In this document: positions 46,366 to 54,840 of the stretch, piece after piece
Layout: the number at the start of each line of letters is the position of its first letter
How positions within the stretch are numbered: position 1 is the stretch's first letter
Origin: Halomonas heilongjiangensis
GTDB taxonomy: Bacteria > Pseudomonadota > Gammaproteobacteria > Pseudomonadales > Halomonadaceae
Assembly: GCF_002879645.1 (NCBI RefSeq)
Contig: NZ_PNRE01000055.1
Span: forward strand, 1-64,000
Direction of reading: 5' to 3'
Length of the DNA: 64,000 nucleotides
The notes under the pieces: model-generated
What the model saw: the letters and a program-made list of their open reading frames with translations, nothing else
What the model was told of the DNA's origin: nothing
Databases searched by the model: none
Position numbers and translations under genes: made by a program

Positions 46366-48477
46366 ATGATCATGGCAGTTGCTCGCACCCTGATGCTATT
46401 GATCGCATCGATGTTGGTGCCGGTCTCGCCGCTTCAGGCGGAACCAGCGCCCGAGATACAGGCCCGCATCCAGCAGCTCTTTCCCAAGGCCACCCGCATT
46501 GACGACAAGCGCGCGGACTACCCCGTCTATCCGGTCTACCAGCTCAACGAACTGCTGGGTTACGCCTACGAGTCCCGTGATATCAGCGACCTGCCCGGCT
46601 ACTCCGGCAAGCCCATCAGCCTGCTGGTCGGCATCGACGTCGACGGCCACTTCACCGGCGTGCAGGTGATGGACCACCACGAGCCGGTCTTCCTGCATGG
46701 TCTGGGGGAAGGCCCGCTGTTCGACTTCGTCGACCAGTACCGCGGCCGCTCCCTGACCGAACACATCGTGGTCAACGGCAGGAAGGCCGGAAGCGACGGC
46801 GAGGGCGGCGTGGTGTATGTCGACGGCATCACCTCGGCCACGGTGTCGGTGATCATCATCAACGACACCGTGCTGTCGTCGGCGCTCAAGGTGGCCCGAG
46901 ACCAGCTGGAGGCCTTCGCCCAGGCGCCGGCTGCCCAGCCCAGGGCGGATCTCTTCGAGCCGCTGACGTGGCAGCAGATGCTGGAACGGGGATACCTCGG
47001 TCATTGGCGCCTGTCGGTCGAGGAAGCCGAGTCCCGTCTCGGCAACGCCCTGGACGCCTACCCGGAGCTGCCTGAACCGGCGCCCGGGGAGGCCGTCATC
47101 GATATCTACTACGGCTACGCCAGCGCACCGATGATCGGACGCAACCTGCTGGGAGACGAGGCCTTCGCCCGCCTGACCGAGAACCTCAAGAGCGGCGAGC
47201 AGATGCTGGCGGTGATGTCCAACGGGCTATTCACCCACGTAGCGGATGACTTTCGTCCCGGCAGCGTGGCCGAACGCCTGTCCCTGGAGCAGAGCAACCT
47301 GGCGGTGGAGCTGCGGGACATGAACCGGCTGGACTCGGACACCCGCCTGCGGGCCGATGGCCTGCCGGAATTCGAACAGGCCCACTTGTTCAAGATGGGC
47401 GGCAGTGGCGGCTTCAACCCCGGTGCCGACGCCAGCCTGGTGATGAACCTGGCATTGCCCAGGAACCACCTAAGCGTGGATCGGGCCAGCTTCCGCACCG
47501 ACTTGAACCTGCCCCAGGAACTCTTCGAGCGGGTGGCGGTGACCGCGCCGGTGGCGCAGAACCGCCTGCCGGCCTGGGTGGGCCTGTGGCGGGAGCGCTG
47601 GCTGCGGGTGACCATCCTGGTGGCCAGCCTGGTCGTGTTGACGGTGTGCTTCGCCCGCCAGCGCCATTACAGCCGCTACCCGAAACGGCTGCACCGGTTC
47701 CGCTGGGGCTTCCTGTTCTTCACCCTGTTCTTCATCGGCTTCTACGCCCAGGGCCAGCTCTCTGTCGTGAATATCTTCACCTTGCTGCTGTCCCTCCACG
47801 ACGGCTTCGAGATCGGCACCTTCCTGTTGGACCCGGTGATCTTCATCCTCTGGACCTTTACCTTCATTACCCTGTTCATCTGGGGCCGCGGGCTCTTCTG
47901 CGGCTGGCTGTGCCCGTTCGGAGCGATGCAGGAGATGGCATCCTGGCTGGGCAAGACACTGCGGGTCCGCCAGCGCAGGGTGCCAGAGGCCTGGCACCGG
48001 CGCCTGATCCACCTCAAGTACCTGATCCTCGTGGGCCTGGTCGGCACCTCCTTCCACTCCCTCACCCTGGCCGAGCAGTTGGCGGAAGTGGAACCCTTCA
48101 AGACCAGCCTGACCCTCTACTTCTGGCGCTACTGGCCATTCGTGGTCTACGCCGTGGGGCTGCTGGTGGCGGGCATGGTCGTGCACAAGTTCTTCTGCCG
48201 TTACCTGTGCCCGCTGGGGGCAGGGTTGGCGGTGCTCGGCAAGTTCCGTCTGTTCAGCTGGCTTACGCGGGTCAAGCTCTGCGGCCAGCCCTGCCAGGTC
48301 TGCAAGCACCACTGTGAGATCAACGCCATCCGCACCGATGGCCGGATCGATTACAACGAGTGCATCCAGTGCCTGGAGTGTGTGGTGATCCTGCGGGACG
48401 ACACCCGGTGCGTGGACGGCCTGATCCGGAAGAAACGGCAGCGTCGCGCCCGGATCCCGGCGGTGAATGTGGCGTGA
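46366..48477 (+). CDS. NosR/RnfG-like FMN-binding and 4Fe-4S membrane electron-transfer protein
   Basis: The 703-residue protein has, in order, a signal or anchor helix (residues 5-25), a periplasmic FMN-binding domain with the ApbE-type flavinylation motif DGITSATV (T159), and a periplasmic linker domain (about 185-400). About five helices follow with the cytosolic clusters CGWLCPFG and CRYLCPLG, then ferredoxin-like CGQPCQVCKHHC and CIQCLEC. This is the layout of NosR and NirI, which move electrons across the membrane for N2O reductase. No nos or nir genes are here; the location after the PQQ ABC genes suggests electron traffic linked to alcohol oxidation. GGAG is 7 nt upstream. Confidence 0.88.
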   Translation: MIMAVARTLMLLIASMLVPVSPLQAEPAPEIQARIQQLFPKATRIDDKRADYPVYPVYQLNELLGYAYESRDISDLPGYSGKPISLLVGIDVDGHFTGVQVMDHHEPVFLHGLGEGPLFDFVDQYRGRSLTEHIVVNGRKAGSDGEGGVVYVDGITSATVSVIIINDTVLSSALKVARDQLEAFAQAPAAQPRADLFEPLTWQQMLERGYLGHWRLSVEEAESRLGNALDAYPELPEPAPGEAVIDIYYGYASAPMIGRNLLGDEAFARLTENLKSGEQMLAVMSNGLFTHVADDFRPGSVAERLSLEQSNLAVELRDMNRLDSDTRLRADGLPEFEQAHLFKMGGSGGFNPGADASLVMNLALPRNHLSVDRASFRTDLNLPQELFERVAVTAPVAQNRLPAWVGLWRERWLRVTILVASLVVLTVCFARQRHYSRYPKRLHRFRWGFLFFTLFFIGFYAQGQLSVVNIFTLLLSLHDGFEIGTFLLDPVIFILWTFTFITLFIWGRGLFCGWLCPFGAMQEMASWLGKTLRVRQRRVPEAWHRRLIHLKYLILVGLVGTSFHSLTLAEQLAEVEPFKTSLTLYFWRYWPFVVYAVGLLVAGMVVHKFFCRYLCPLGAGLAVLGKFRLFSWLTRVKLCGQPCQVCKHHCEINAIRTDGRIDYNECIQCLECVVILRDDTRCVDGLIRKKRQRRARIPAVNVA

Positions 48478-48670
48478 CGGTGACGCTCGCTCGAGGGAGA
48501 CATGCCCCGCGGGCGATCCCTCCATCGGCATGGGCCCTAAGTACCGGTCAGTCGCGACCATTGGCATATAGCGGTGCCTGCCCCGGTGCGCCTAGGCTTC
48601 TCCCATGTCCCCGTTTTTCCACTGCGGCTTCTGACCGCCGGGGATGAAGCCACCGAGAGGAGTTCCTGTC
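48478..48670. other. Non-coding stretch after the NosR-like gene
   Basis: Nothing firmly recognisable. A segment around 48538-48552 (CTAAGTACCGGTCAG) and 48562-48570 (TTGGCATAT) might belong to a promoter for the small frame at 48671. No strong terminator was found. Confidence 0.4.
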
Positions 48671-48904
48671 ATGTCCCGATTCCCCCTCACCAGCACGCCG
48701 GCCCGGGCCGCCATGCTGGCACGGTGCATGTTCGGCAACGGCAGCGCCGCAGACGACGGCACCCGACGGGACGACCCCCGCCCCGGGTCCCCCGACCCGC
48801 AGACCGGTGGTGCCGATGCCATCGCCGGCATGACAGATCCTGCAGAGAACGAGGCGCTGGACGTCAGACCACCTTGTGCTCCAGGCTGCGCAACTTCCGG
48901 GTAA
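48671..48904 (+). CDS. Possible small protein with strong ribosome site
   Basis: A 77-codon frame opens with MSRFPLTSTPARAAMLARCM, is rich in Asp, Pro and Gly in the middle, and has cysteines near the end (PPCAPGC). GAGAGGAG lies 8 nt before the ATG, which is why it is listed. It overlaps the 3' end of the convergent ATPase gene by 41 bp. It has no recognised family and no PqqA-like Glu-x3-Tyr motif. It may be spurious. Confidence 0.3.
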   Translation: MSRFPLTSTPARAAMLARCMFGNGSAADDGTRRDDPRPGSPDPQTGGADAIAGMTDPAENEALDVRPPCAPGCATSG

Positions 48905-49535
48905 TGCCTGCCACGTCACCGCCGCTCGCCAGCCGCTCATCCCACTGCAGCCGCGCGGGCTGGCCATCGAGGTACCAGATCCGATTGGCCAGCTCACCGG
49001 CATCGCGGATATCGTGGGTGACGCAGATCATCGCCATGCGCGGGCGCGCTTCCAGCAGCTCGCCGATGAGCCTGCGCAGGGACTGCGCCCGCTGGGGGTC
49101 GAGCGACGCGAAGGGTTCGTCGAGCAACAGCAAATCCGGCTTGACGGCCAGGCAGCGCGCCAGGGCCGCACGACGCGCCATGCCCAGCGACAGCTGATCC
49201 GGCAAGTGATTACCACACCCGGCGAGCCCCACCTGGGCCAACAGCGGCTCCACCTCATGCGGACGCACGCCCACCAGTCGCAGGTTCTGGCGCAGCGTGC
49301 GCCACGGCAGCAGGCGGTGCTCCTGGAAGAGGTAGCCGATCCGCAGGTTCGGGGCCCGCTGCACCGCGCCGGCAGGGACCGACTCATCCAGCCCGACGAT
49401 GACATTGAGCAGGGTCGTCTTGCCGATGCCCGAGGGTCCCAGCAGGCAGATGCGATCGCCTTCGGCGATGTCGGTGACGATGGTGCCCAGCACTGAACGA
49501 CACGAGGTGGGGGGCTCGATACGCAAATCAAGCAT
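48864..49535 (-). CDS. NitT/TauT-type ABC importer ATPase
   Basis: The 223-residue ATPase has Walker A LGPSGIGKTTLLN, Walker B LLLLDEPFASLD and the switch His in VTHDIRDAGELAN. The signature is LSLGMARRAALARCL, with LSLGM in place of LSGGQ. The YLFQEHRLLPWRTLRQNL stretch is typical of nitrate/sulfonate/taurine importers. It overlaps the permease gene by 8 nt. The solute is unknown; see the binding protein. Confidence 0.9.
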   Translation of the reverse strand: MLDLRIEPPTSCRSVLGTIVTDIAEGDRICLLGPSGIGKTTLLNVIVGLDESVPAGAVQRAPNLRIGYLFQEHRLLPWRTLRQNLRLVGVRPHEVEPLLAQVGLAGCGNHLPDQLSLGMARRAALARCLAVKPDLLLLDEPFASLDPQRAQSLRRLIGELLEARPRMAMICVTHDIRDAGELANRIWYLDGQPARLQWDERLASGGDVAGITRKLRSLEHKVV

Positions 49536-50289
49536 GGCGGCCTCCCGCCTGGCGCCAGTACGATGCCCGGCGCTCGAGGGGCTGCAGCACGGCCAGCTCG
49601 ATCACCTGCACCACGGCGATGAACGCCAGGCTATAGGCCAGCAGGCTGGCGACGTCGAACACCTGAAACGCCATGTGCAGCTGGAAGCCGACACCGTCCG
49701 AGCGACCCAGCAGCTCCACCACCAGGACGATCTTCCAGATCAGCGCCAGTCCGCCCCGGGTCGCCGCCATCAGGTAGGGGAACAGCTGCGGGGTCCATAC
49801 ATGGGCCAGGCGCTGCCAGCGGGTGAAATGGTACACCGCGGCCATCTGCTCCAGCCGATGGTCCAGGCTGCGGGCGCCCTCGCGCACGGTCACGGCCACA
49901 TTGGGGACCTTGTTGATCACCACCGCCAGCACCGCCGCCGTTTCCACCAGGCCCAGCCAGACATAGAGCAGGATGATGGTGACCAGGGCCGGCAGGTTGA
50001 GGAACAGCACCAGCAGCGGATCGAGCAGGGCATTGACCAGCGGTGCGCGTCCCATCCAGACGCCAAGCAGCGTGCCCAGCGCCATGGCCAGCGCGAAGCT
50101 GAGCAGGACCCGGCGCAGCGTCACCCCCAGGTGGTGCTGCAGCTCACCCGCCCGTACTTCTCCCCACAGGGTCTGGAGCACGGCCAGGGGGCCGGGCAGC
50201 AGAGGGGTATCCAGCAGCGCGGCCACCAGCCCCCAGATCAGCAGCGATGTCGGCAGGGCGATCCAGTGGATCCAGGGCGCGGCTTTCAT
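49528..50289 (-). CDS. NitT/TauT-type ABC importer permease
   Basis: The 253-residue protein has six predicted helices (MKAAPWIHWIALPTSLLIWG onwards). The ATPase-docking loop sits around AAVYHFTRWQRLAHVWTPQLFPYLMAATRGGLALIWKIVLV, matching the SsuC/TauC family. It overlaps the binding-protein stop by 4 nt (start ATG 50289). It is the second gene of the leftward binding-protein/permease/ATPase operon. Confidence 0.9.
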   Translation of the reverse strand: MKAAPWIHWIALPTSLLIWGLVAALLDTPLLPGPLAVLQTLWGEVRAGELQHHLGVTLRRVLLSFALAMALGTLLGVWMGRAPLVNALLDPLLVLFLNLPALVTIILLYVWLGLVETAAVLAVVINKVPNVAVTVREGARSLDHRLEQMAAVYHFTRWQRLAHVWTPQLFPYLMAATRGGLALIWKIVLVVELLGRSDGVGFQLHMAFQVFDVASLLAYSLAFIAVVQVIELAVLQPLERRASYWRQAGGRHA

Positions 50290-51329
50290 GACCCTTCGAC
50301 CTCCGCCCGATAGAACAGCCGAGCGGGCATCACCCGGTCCGGCGCGGCGCCGGTCAGCACGAGCAACCGCTGCAGGTCGGCGATGCGCCGGGCGTCCAGC
50401 GCTGCCGGGGTGCCGGCAATGAAGCCCTGGCGAAGCGCCTCGAAGTCGGCCTCGTTTTCCACCCGCATCAGCGGGCGGATGGCCGCCCAGTGTGACGGCT
50501 CCTCGGCCAATTGCTGCTTGGCCTCGACCAGCGAGCCGGCGAAGCGATCCAGCAGGTCGTGGTGCTCGCGCACCCACTCCTCGCGAAACACATAGCCCAG
50601 CACCGGCAGGTCACGGTCCAGCGACAGGGCATCCAGTAGCGCGGCCATCTGCCATGCCGTGCGGACGCCGCCCGCCGCCTTGAGCCTGGCGGCAAAATGC
50701 CAGTAGGTGACCAGCACGTCGATCCGCCCCCGCCGCAAGGCCTCGTCGAGCAACGGCGGGGCCGCATAGCTGACCTCGGCTTCCCGTTCCAGGTCCAGGC
50801 CCCGGTCGGCCGCCACCCTTTTCAACAACACCCAGCCCTTGCTGTCCGGTCCTCCGGCCACGCCGATTCGCCTGCCCCGCAAGTCGACGATGGAGTCGAT
50901 CTCGGAATCCTCGGCCACCAGGATTTCGCCAATCGAGGAGGAAAACGGCAGATAGAGATAAGGCTCACCCTGCTCATACCGGGCCTGGGCCCACATCAGA
51001 TCGACGACGGCGCCCTGCACGTCGCCGCTGGAAACGGCGATACGGGAGGCCGGCAAATGCGCCACCAGACGTACCTCAAGCTCGAAGCCCGCCTGCCGGT
51101 CCAAGCCGTGACGCCGGATATGATCCAGCTCCCAGTGAGCCGTGCCGAACTGCAGGACACTCAGCCTCAGCACCGGCACCTCGCCCGCCATGGCCAGGGG
51201 ACTGGAGAGCACCATGCCGCCTGCCCCCACCCACAGGGCAACGAGGAATCGGCACCATGCAAACCAGCAAGCACGATGCCATGACGAGGGAGTGTGTCGG
51301 TTCATGTCCTGCACGATAACGAAGGGCAT
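50286..51329 (-). CDS. NitT/TauT-type ABC solute-binding protein
   Basis: The 347-residue protein has a signal region (CRFLVALWVGAGGMVLSSPLAMA/G). A NMT1/SsuA-like fold follows with HLPASRIAVSSGDVQGAVVDLMWAQA and DLRGRRIGVAGGPDSKGWVLLK. A start at ATG 51305 (MNRHTPSSWH) is equally plausible and gives a more compact signal. It lies inside the alcohol-oxidation cluster, divergent from the LuxR-type regulator. It may import a cofactor, sulfonate-like carbon source or metal chelate; nothing visible fixes the ligand. Confidence 0.85.
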   Translation of the reverse strand: MPFVIVQDMNRHTPSSWHRACWFAWCRFLVALWVGAGGMVLSSPLAMAGEVPVLRLSVLQFGTAHWELDHIRRHGLDRQAGFELEVRLVAHLPASRIAVSSGDVQGAVVDLMWAQARYEQGEPYLYLPFSSSIGEILVAEDSEIDSIVDLRGRRIGVAGGPDSKGWVLLKRVAADRGLDLEREAEVSYAAPPLLDEALRRGRIDVLVTYWHFAARLKAAGGVRTAWQMAALLDALSLDRDLPVLGYVFREEWVREHHDLLDRFAGSLVEAKQQLAEEPSHWAAIRPLMRVENEADFEALRQGFIAGTPAALDARRIADLQRLLVLTGAAPDRVMPARLFYRAEVEGS

Positions 51330-51473
51330 TCATACGCCAGAATAGTACTTTGGTGCCTCTTCACAGAGACAATGGTGGCATTCCCACCGGTGCACGACAT
51401 GTCGTTCAATGAACGGCATCACAACAACGAATCGAGGCGCCCCCCATGCTGAACGCCCACGGGAGAGGTCGTG

Positions 51474-52196
51474 ATGAATAACATGGCCCATACTTTCGAC
51501 AACAACGACGACAATCAGGCCTCCGCCATGTACAAACTGCTGATCGCCGACGATCACCCGCTCTTCCGTGAGGCCATCGGCCGGGTCATTCGCGACGGCT
51601 TCACCGATACCGAGATCCTCGAGACCCAGGATCTCGAGTCGACCCTGGCGCTGACGCAGCAGCACGACGACCTCGACCTGATCCTGCTCGATCTCAACAT
51701 GCCGGGCATGCACGGGCTGTCGGGGCTGATCCAGCTGCGCAACGAGGCGCCGACCATCCCGGTGGTGATCATTTCCGCCGAGGAGGAGAAACAGGTGATC
51801 CTGCAGGCGGTGACCTACGGCGCGGTGGGTTTCATCACCAAGTCGTCGCCCCGTGAGCAGATGACCCACGCCATCGCCCAGATCCTCGACGGCAACATCT
51901 ACCTGCCGTCGGACATCATCCGCGCCAGCGGTAGTGCCCAGCGCCCTTCGCCTCGCGGCGAGCACACCATCACCACTCAGCAACTCGAGACCCTGACCCG
52001 CAAGCAGCTGCAGGTCCTCGAGCACATGACCCGCGGCGAGTCGAACAAGATGATCGCCTATCACCTCGATATCGCCGAGACCACGGTCAAGGCCCATGTC
52101 TCGGCGATCCTGCGCAAGCTCGGAGTCCACAACCGGGTCCAGGCGATCCTCTCGGCCAGCGATATCGACTTCAGCGCCTATCTCCGCAAGCACTGA
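51474..52196 (+). CDS. LuxR/NarL-family response regulator of alcohol oxidation (ErdR/AgmR-like)
   Basis: The 240-residue protein has a receiver domain ([19 protein letters not shown], phospho-acceptor D73 in [13 protein letters not shown], switch Lys in FITKSSP). A C-terminal LuxR helix-turn-helix follows (about 170-235, [35 protein letters not shown]). Regulators of this branch (ErdR, AgmR/ExaE) activate PQQ ethanol oxidation genes in pseudomonads. GAGAGG supports ATG 51474 over the overlapping GTG 51471. It is convergent with the hybrid kinase, its probable partner, and a candidate binder of the CTTGGTAGTA boxes. Confidence 0.92.
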   Translation: MNNMAHTFDNNDDNQASAMYKLLIADDHPLFREAIGRVIRDGFTDTEILETQDLESTLALTQQHDDLDLILLDLNMPGMHGLSGLIQLRNEAPTIPVVIISAEEEKQVILQAVTYGAVGFITKSSPREQMTHAIAQILDGNIYLPSDIIRASGSAQRPSPRGEHTITTQQLETLTRKQLQVLEHMTRGESNKMIAYHLDIAETTVKAHVSAILRKLGVHNRVQAILSASDIDFSAYLRKH

Positions 52197-52200
52197 GCGC

Positions 52201-54840
52201 CTACCCCGAGAGGCGCCCGGTGACCAGCCGTGACAGTGCCATGCGCAGCTTGAGCGGCTTGACCGGCTTGTGCAGCAGCGAATAGCCCAGCTCGCGCATG
52301 CGCTGCCTGAGCTCAACGCTGTGATTGGCGGTAATCGCCATCACCGGCAACGGCCCCTGCCGCCGGGCATTGATGCGCTCGGCGAGCGCCAGCCCGGTAT
52401 CGCCCCGGTCGAGATGATAGTCGACGATCAGCACATCGACGGGGGCCGTGGCCACCGCCACCTGGGCGGCCAGTGACGCTTCGCTGTCGGCCACCACGAC
52501 CCGGCACCCCCAGCGCGTCAACAGCACGCGCATGGCCTCGCAGATATCGGCATCGTTGTCGACCACCCAGATCCGCCGTCCCTCCAGCACGTTCTCACCC
52601 ATCGCCGCCGTCGGCGCCTGGGAAAGCTGGCTGCGCGGCGCCAGCTCGCCGTAGGGCAAGCGCACGCTGAACAGCGAACCACGCCCGGCGACCGAGGTCA
52701 CCGCGAGCGGATGCTCGAGCATGCGCGAGATCTTGTCGGCGATCGCCAGGCCCAGCCCCAGGCCGCGATCCTGGCGCCGGCCGGCGGCGTGGGAACGGCG
52801 AAACTCCTGGAAGATCACCCCCAGTTCCTCGGTGGCGATCCCCATGCCGGTATCGCCGACCATGATTTCCAGGCCGTCGGCACGTCGCCGGCAACCCAGC
52901 AGGATACGCCCCTCGCCGGTATAGCGAATGGCATTGGTGAGGAAGTTGCGCACCACCCGGGTCAGCAACTGGGCGTCGCTGCGTACCACCGCGCTGCTGG
53001 GGACGTAGTCGAACCCCAACCCCTCGCTGGCCGCGACCTGGCGGTACTCGCGGGCCAGCCCATCGAGCAGTTCGGCCACCGGGAAGGCATCGACGTCCGG
53101 GGTCACCACCCCGGCATCGAGCTTGGAGATGTCGACCAGGGTGCCGAGCAGGGTCTCGACATCCTTCAGCGAGCGGCCGATCTGCTCGATCAGTTCCTGC
53201 CCCCCCGGGGCCACGTCCTGCTCGCCCAGGGCGCCGGTAAACAGCCGCGCGGCGTTGAGCGGCTGCAGCAGATCGTGACTGACCGCGGCCAGGAACTTGG
53301 TCTTCGACAGGTTGGCCGCCTCGGCCTCGGCCTTGGCCTCGCGCAGGCGCTGTTCCGCGGCGGCACGCTCGGCGATCTCCTCGCGTAACTGGCCGTTGAC
53401 CTGGGTCAGCTCGGCGGTGCGCTCGCGCACCCGTTGCTCGAGGTTCTGGTAGGCCTGGTGCAGCGCCTCGGCGGTACGCCGGCGCTCGGTGATATCGCGG
53501 ATCAGCACGAACAGGCCGATCACCTCGCCCTCGCCGTCGTAGTGCGGCACATAGGCGCGCAGCAGCACCCGGTGTTCGCCACTGGCGCTCTGCTCCGGGA
53601 ACTCGAAGGAGACGCTCTCCCCGGCCAGGGCCCGGGTCAGATAGGGGCGCAACCGGGCACAATGCTCCTGACTGTGCAGGGCCTCCATCTCGCCGCCCAG
53701 CAGCAGGTCGCGGGGCCAGCCGTACCACTCCTCATAGACGCGGTTGGTGAACACATAGCGCAGGTCGTGGTCGAGGTAGGCGATCATCGCCGGCAGTTCG
53801 TCGGTGATGGTGCGGATCCAGTGTTCGCGTTCACGCAGGGTCTCGGCGTGACGGATACGCTCGGTGACATCGGTATAGGTCAACACCTGGCCGCCGCCGG
53901 GCATGGCGTGGCCGCGCACCTCCACCACCCGGCCGTCCTCGAGCCGGCGCTCGCAGGCCGCGGTCACCCCCTCGGCGTCCGCGGCGTCGACCAGTCGGCT
54001 GGAGTGACACAGCGCGGCGAACGGATGCGGCACCTCGAGCGACTCGAGCCCGGTCAGGTCACGAAAGCGCTGGTTGCACATCTCCAGCATGCCGCTGGCG
54101 GTGACCACCGCCACCCCCTGGGAGAGGCTGTCCACGGTGGCCTGCAGCAAGCGCGTCTTCTGCGCCAGGGCGTGTTCGCGCTGGGCGTGTTCGTGACGCT
54201 TGAGCTCGGTGATGTCGACGTAGAGGATCACGCGGCCACCGCCGCGGGTGGGCCGCTGATGTACCTGGACCCAGCGGTCGTCGTGCAGTTGATAGACGGT
54301 ACGCCGGTCGCGATGCCCCATTTGCTCGCTGATCACCAGCCCCGAGCTCAGCGCCAGCCGGCGCAGCTCCTCCAGGCGCATGCCCTGGCGGATGCGGATG
54401 CCCGCCGGGCGCCAGAACTCGGCGAAACGGCTGTTGAAGCGCTGGATGCACTGGTCGGCATCGAACAGCACGAAGGCGTCGGTGATGCTCTCGATGGCAT
54501 CGACCAGGTGCTGGCCGGCGGTTTCCGCCCGCTCGCGGGCTTCCGCCAGCAGGCGGTTGCTGGCCCGCAACTCGTGGGTGGTCTGGTTCAGAGCCTGGGT
54601 GCGTTCACGCACCTGCTCGGCGAGCAGCACCGAGTGTTCGAAGGCGGCATAGGGGGCGCTGCGCGGCAGGTTGCTGGCCTCGACGCGCTCGATCAGGGCG
54701 GCGTTGATGCGCTTGAGCTTGGCGATCTCGTGCTCGAGCTCCCGCTCGCGCTCGCCGCCGTCAGCCTCCGAGGCGTGACTGGCCAATGACGACTCCGGTG
54801 AAGGTCTGGTTGAGGTGCATGCCATTGCACTGCTCTCCAT
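52201..54840 (-). CDS. PAS-domain hybrid sensor histidine kinase (NahK/ErcS'-like)
   Basis: The 879-residue soluble kinase has an N-terminal coiled coil (about 28-110), three PAS modules (about 110-210, 230-330, 340-450), a second coiled coil (455-515), HisKA with H522 (AAVSHDLLQPLNAARLF), HATPase and a C-terminal receiver (VWVVDNDAD..., DVLIVDYHLD). The HDLLQPLNAARL box is characteristic of NahK-type kinases, often beside FIST genes. From 54840 it overlaps the FIST gene by 80 bp; a TTG at 54786 preceded by GGAG would shorten the overlap. It probably phosphorylates the convergent LuxR-type regulator directly or through a relay. Confidence 0.9.
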   Translation of the reverse strand: MESSAMACTSTRPSPESSLASHASEADGGERERELEHEIAKLKRINAALIERVEASNLPRSAPYAAFEHSVLLAEQVRERTQALNQTTHELRASNRLLAEARERAETAGQHLVDAIESITDAFVLFDADQCIQRFNSRFAEFWRPAGIRIRQGMRLEELRRLALSSGLVISEQMGHRDRRTVYQLHDDRWVQVHQRPTRGGGRVILYVDITELKRHEHAQREHALAQKTRLLQATVDSLSQGVAVVTASGMLEMCNQRFRDLTGLESLEVPHPFAALCHSSRLVDAADAEGVTAACERRLEDGRVVEVRGHAMPGGGQVLTYTDVTERIRHAETLREREHWIRTITDELPAMIAYLDHDLRYVFTNRVYEEWYGWPRDLLLGGEMEALHSQEHCARLRPYLTRALAGESVSFEFPEQSASGEHRVLLRAYVPHYDGEGEVIGLFVLIRDITERRRTAEALHQAYQNLEQRVRERTAELTQVNGQLREEIAERAAAEQRLREAKAEAEAANLSKTKFLAAVSHDLLQPLNAARLFTGALGEQDVAPGGQELIEQIGRSLKDVETLLGTLVDISKLDAGVVTPDVDAFPVAELLDGLAREYRQVAASEGLGFDYVPSSAVVRSDAQLLTRVVRNFLTNAIRYTGEGRILLGCRRRADGLEIMVGDTGMGIATEELGVIFQEFRRSHAAGRRQDRGLGLGLAIADKISRMLEHPLAVTSVAGRGSLFSVRLPYGELAPRSQLSQAPTAAMGENVLEGRRIWVVDNDADICEAMRVLLTRWGCRVVVADSEASLAAQVAVATAPVDVLIVDYHLDRGDTGLALAERINARRQGPLPVMAITANHSVELRQRMRELGYSLLHKPVKPLKLRMALSRLVTGRLSG

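Noticed and set aside
46366-48477. True NosR of a denitrification locus
   Set aside because: No nosZ, nosD, nosF, nosY or nosL in the flanks; the neighbours are quinoprotein-associated genes.
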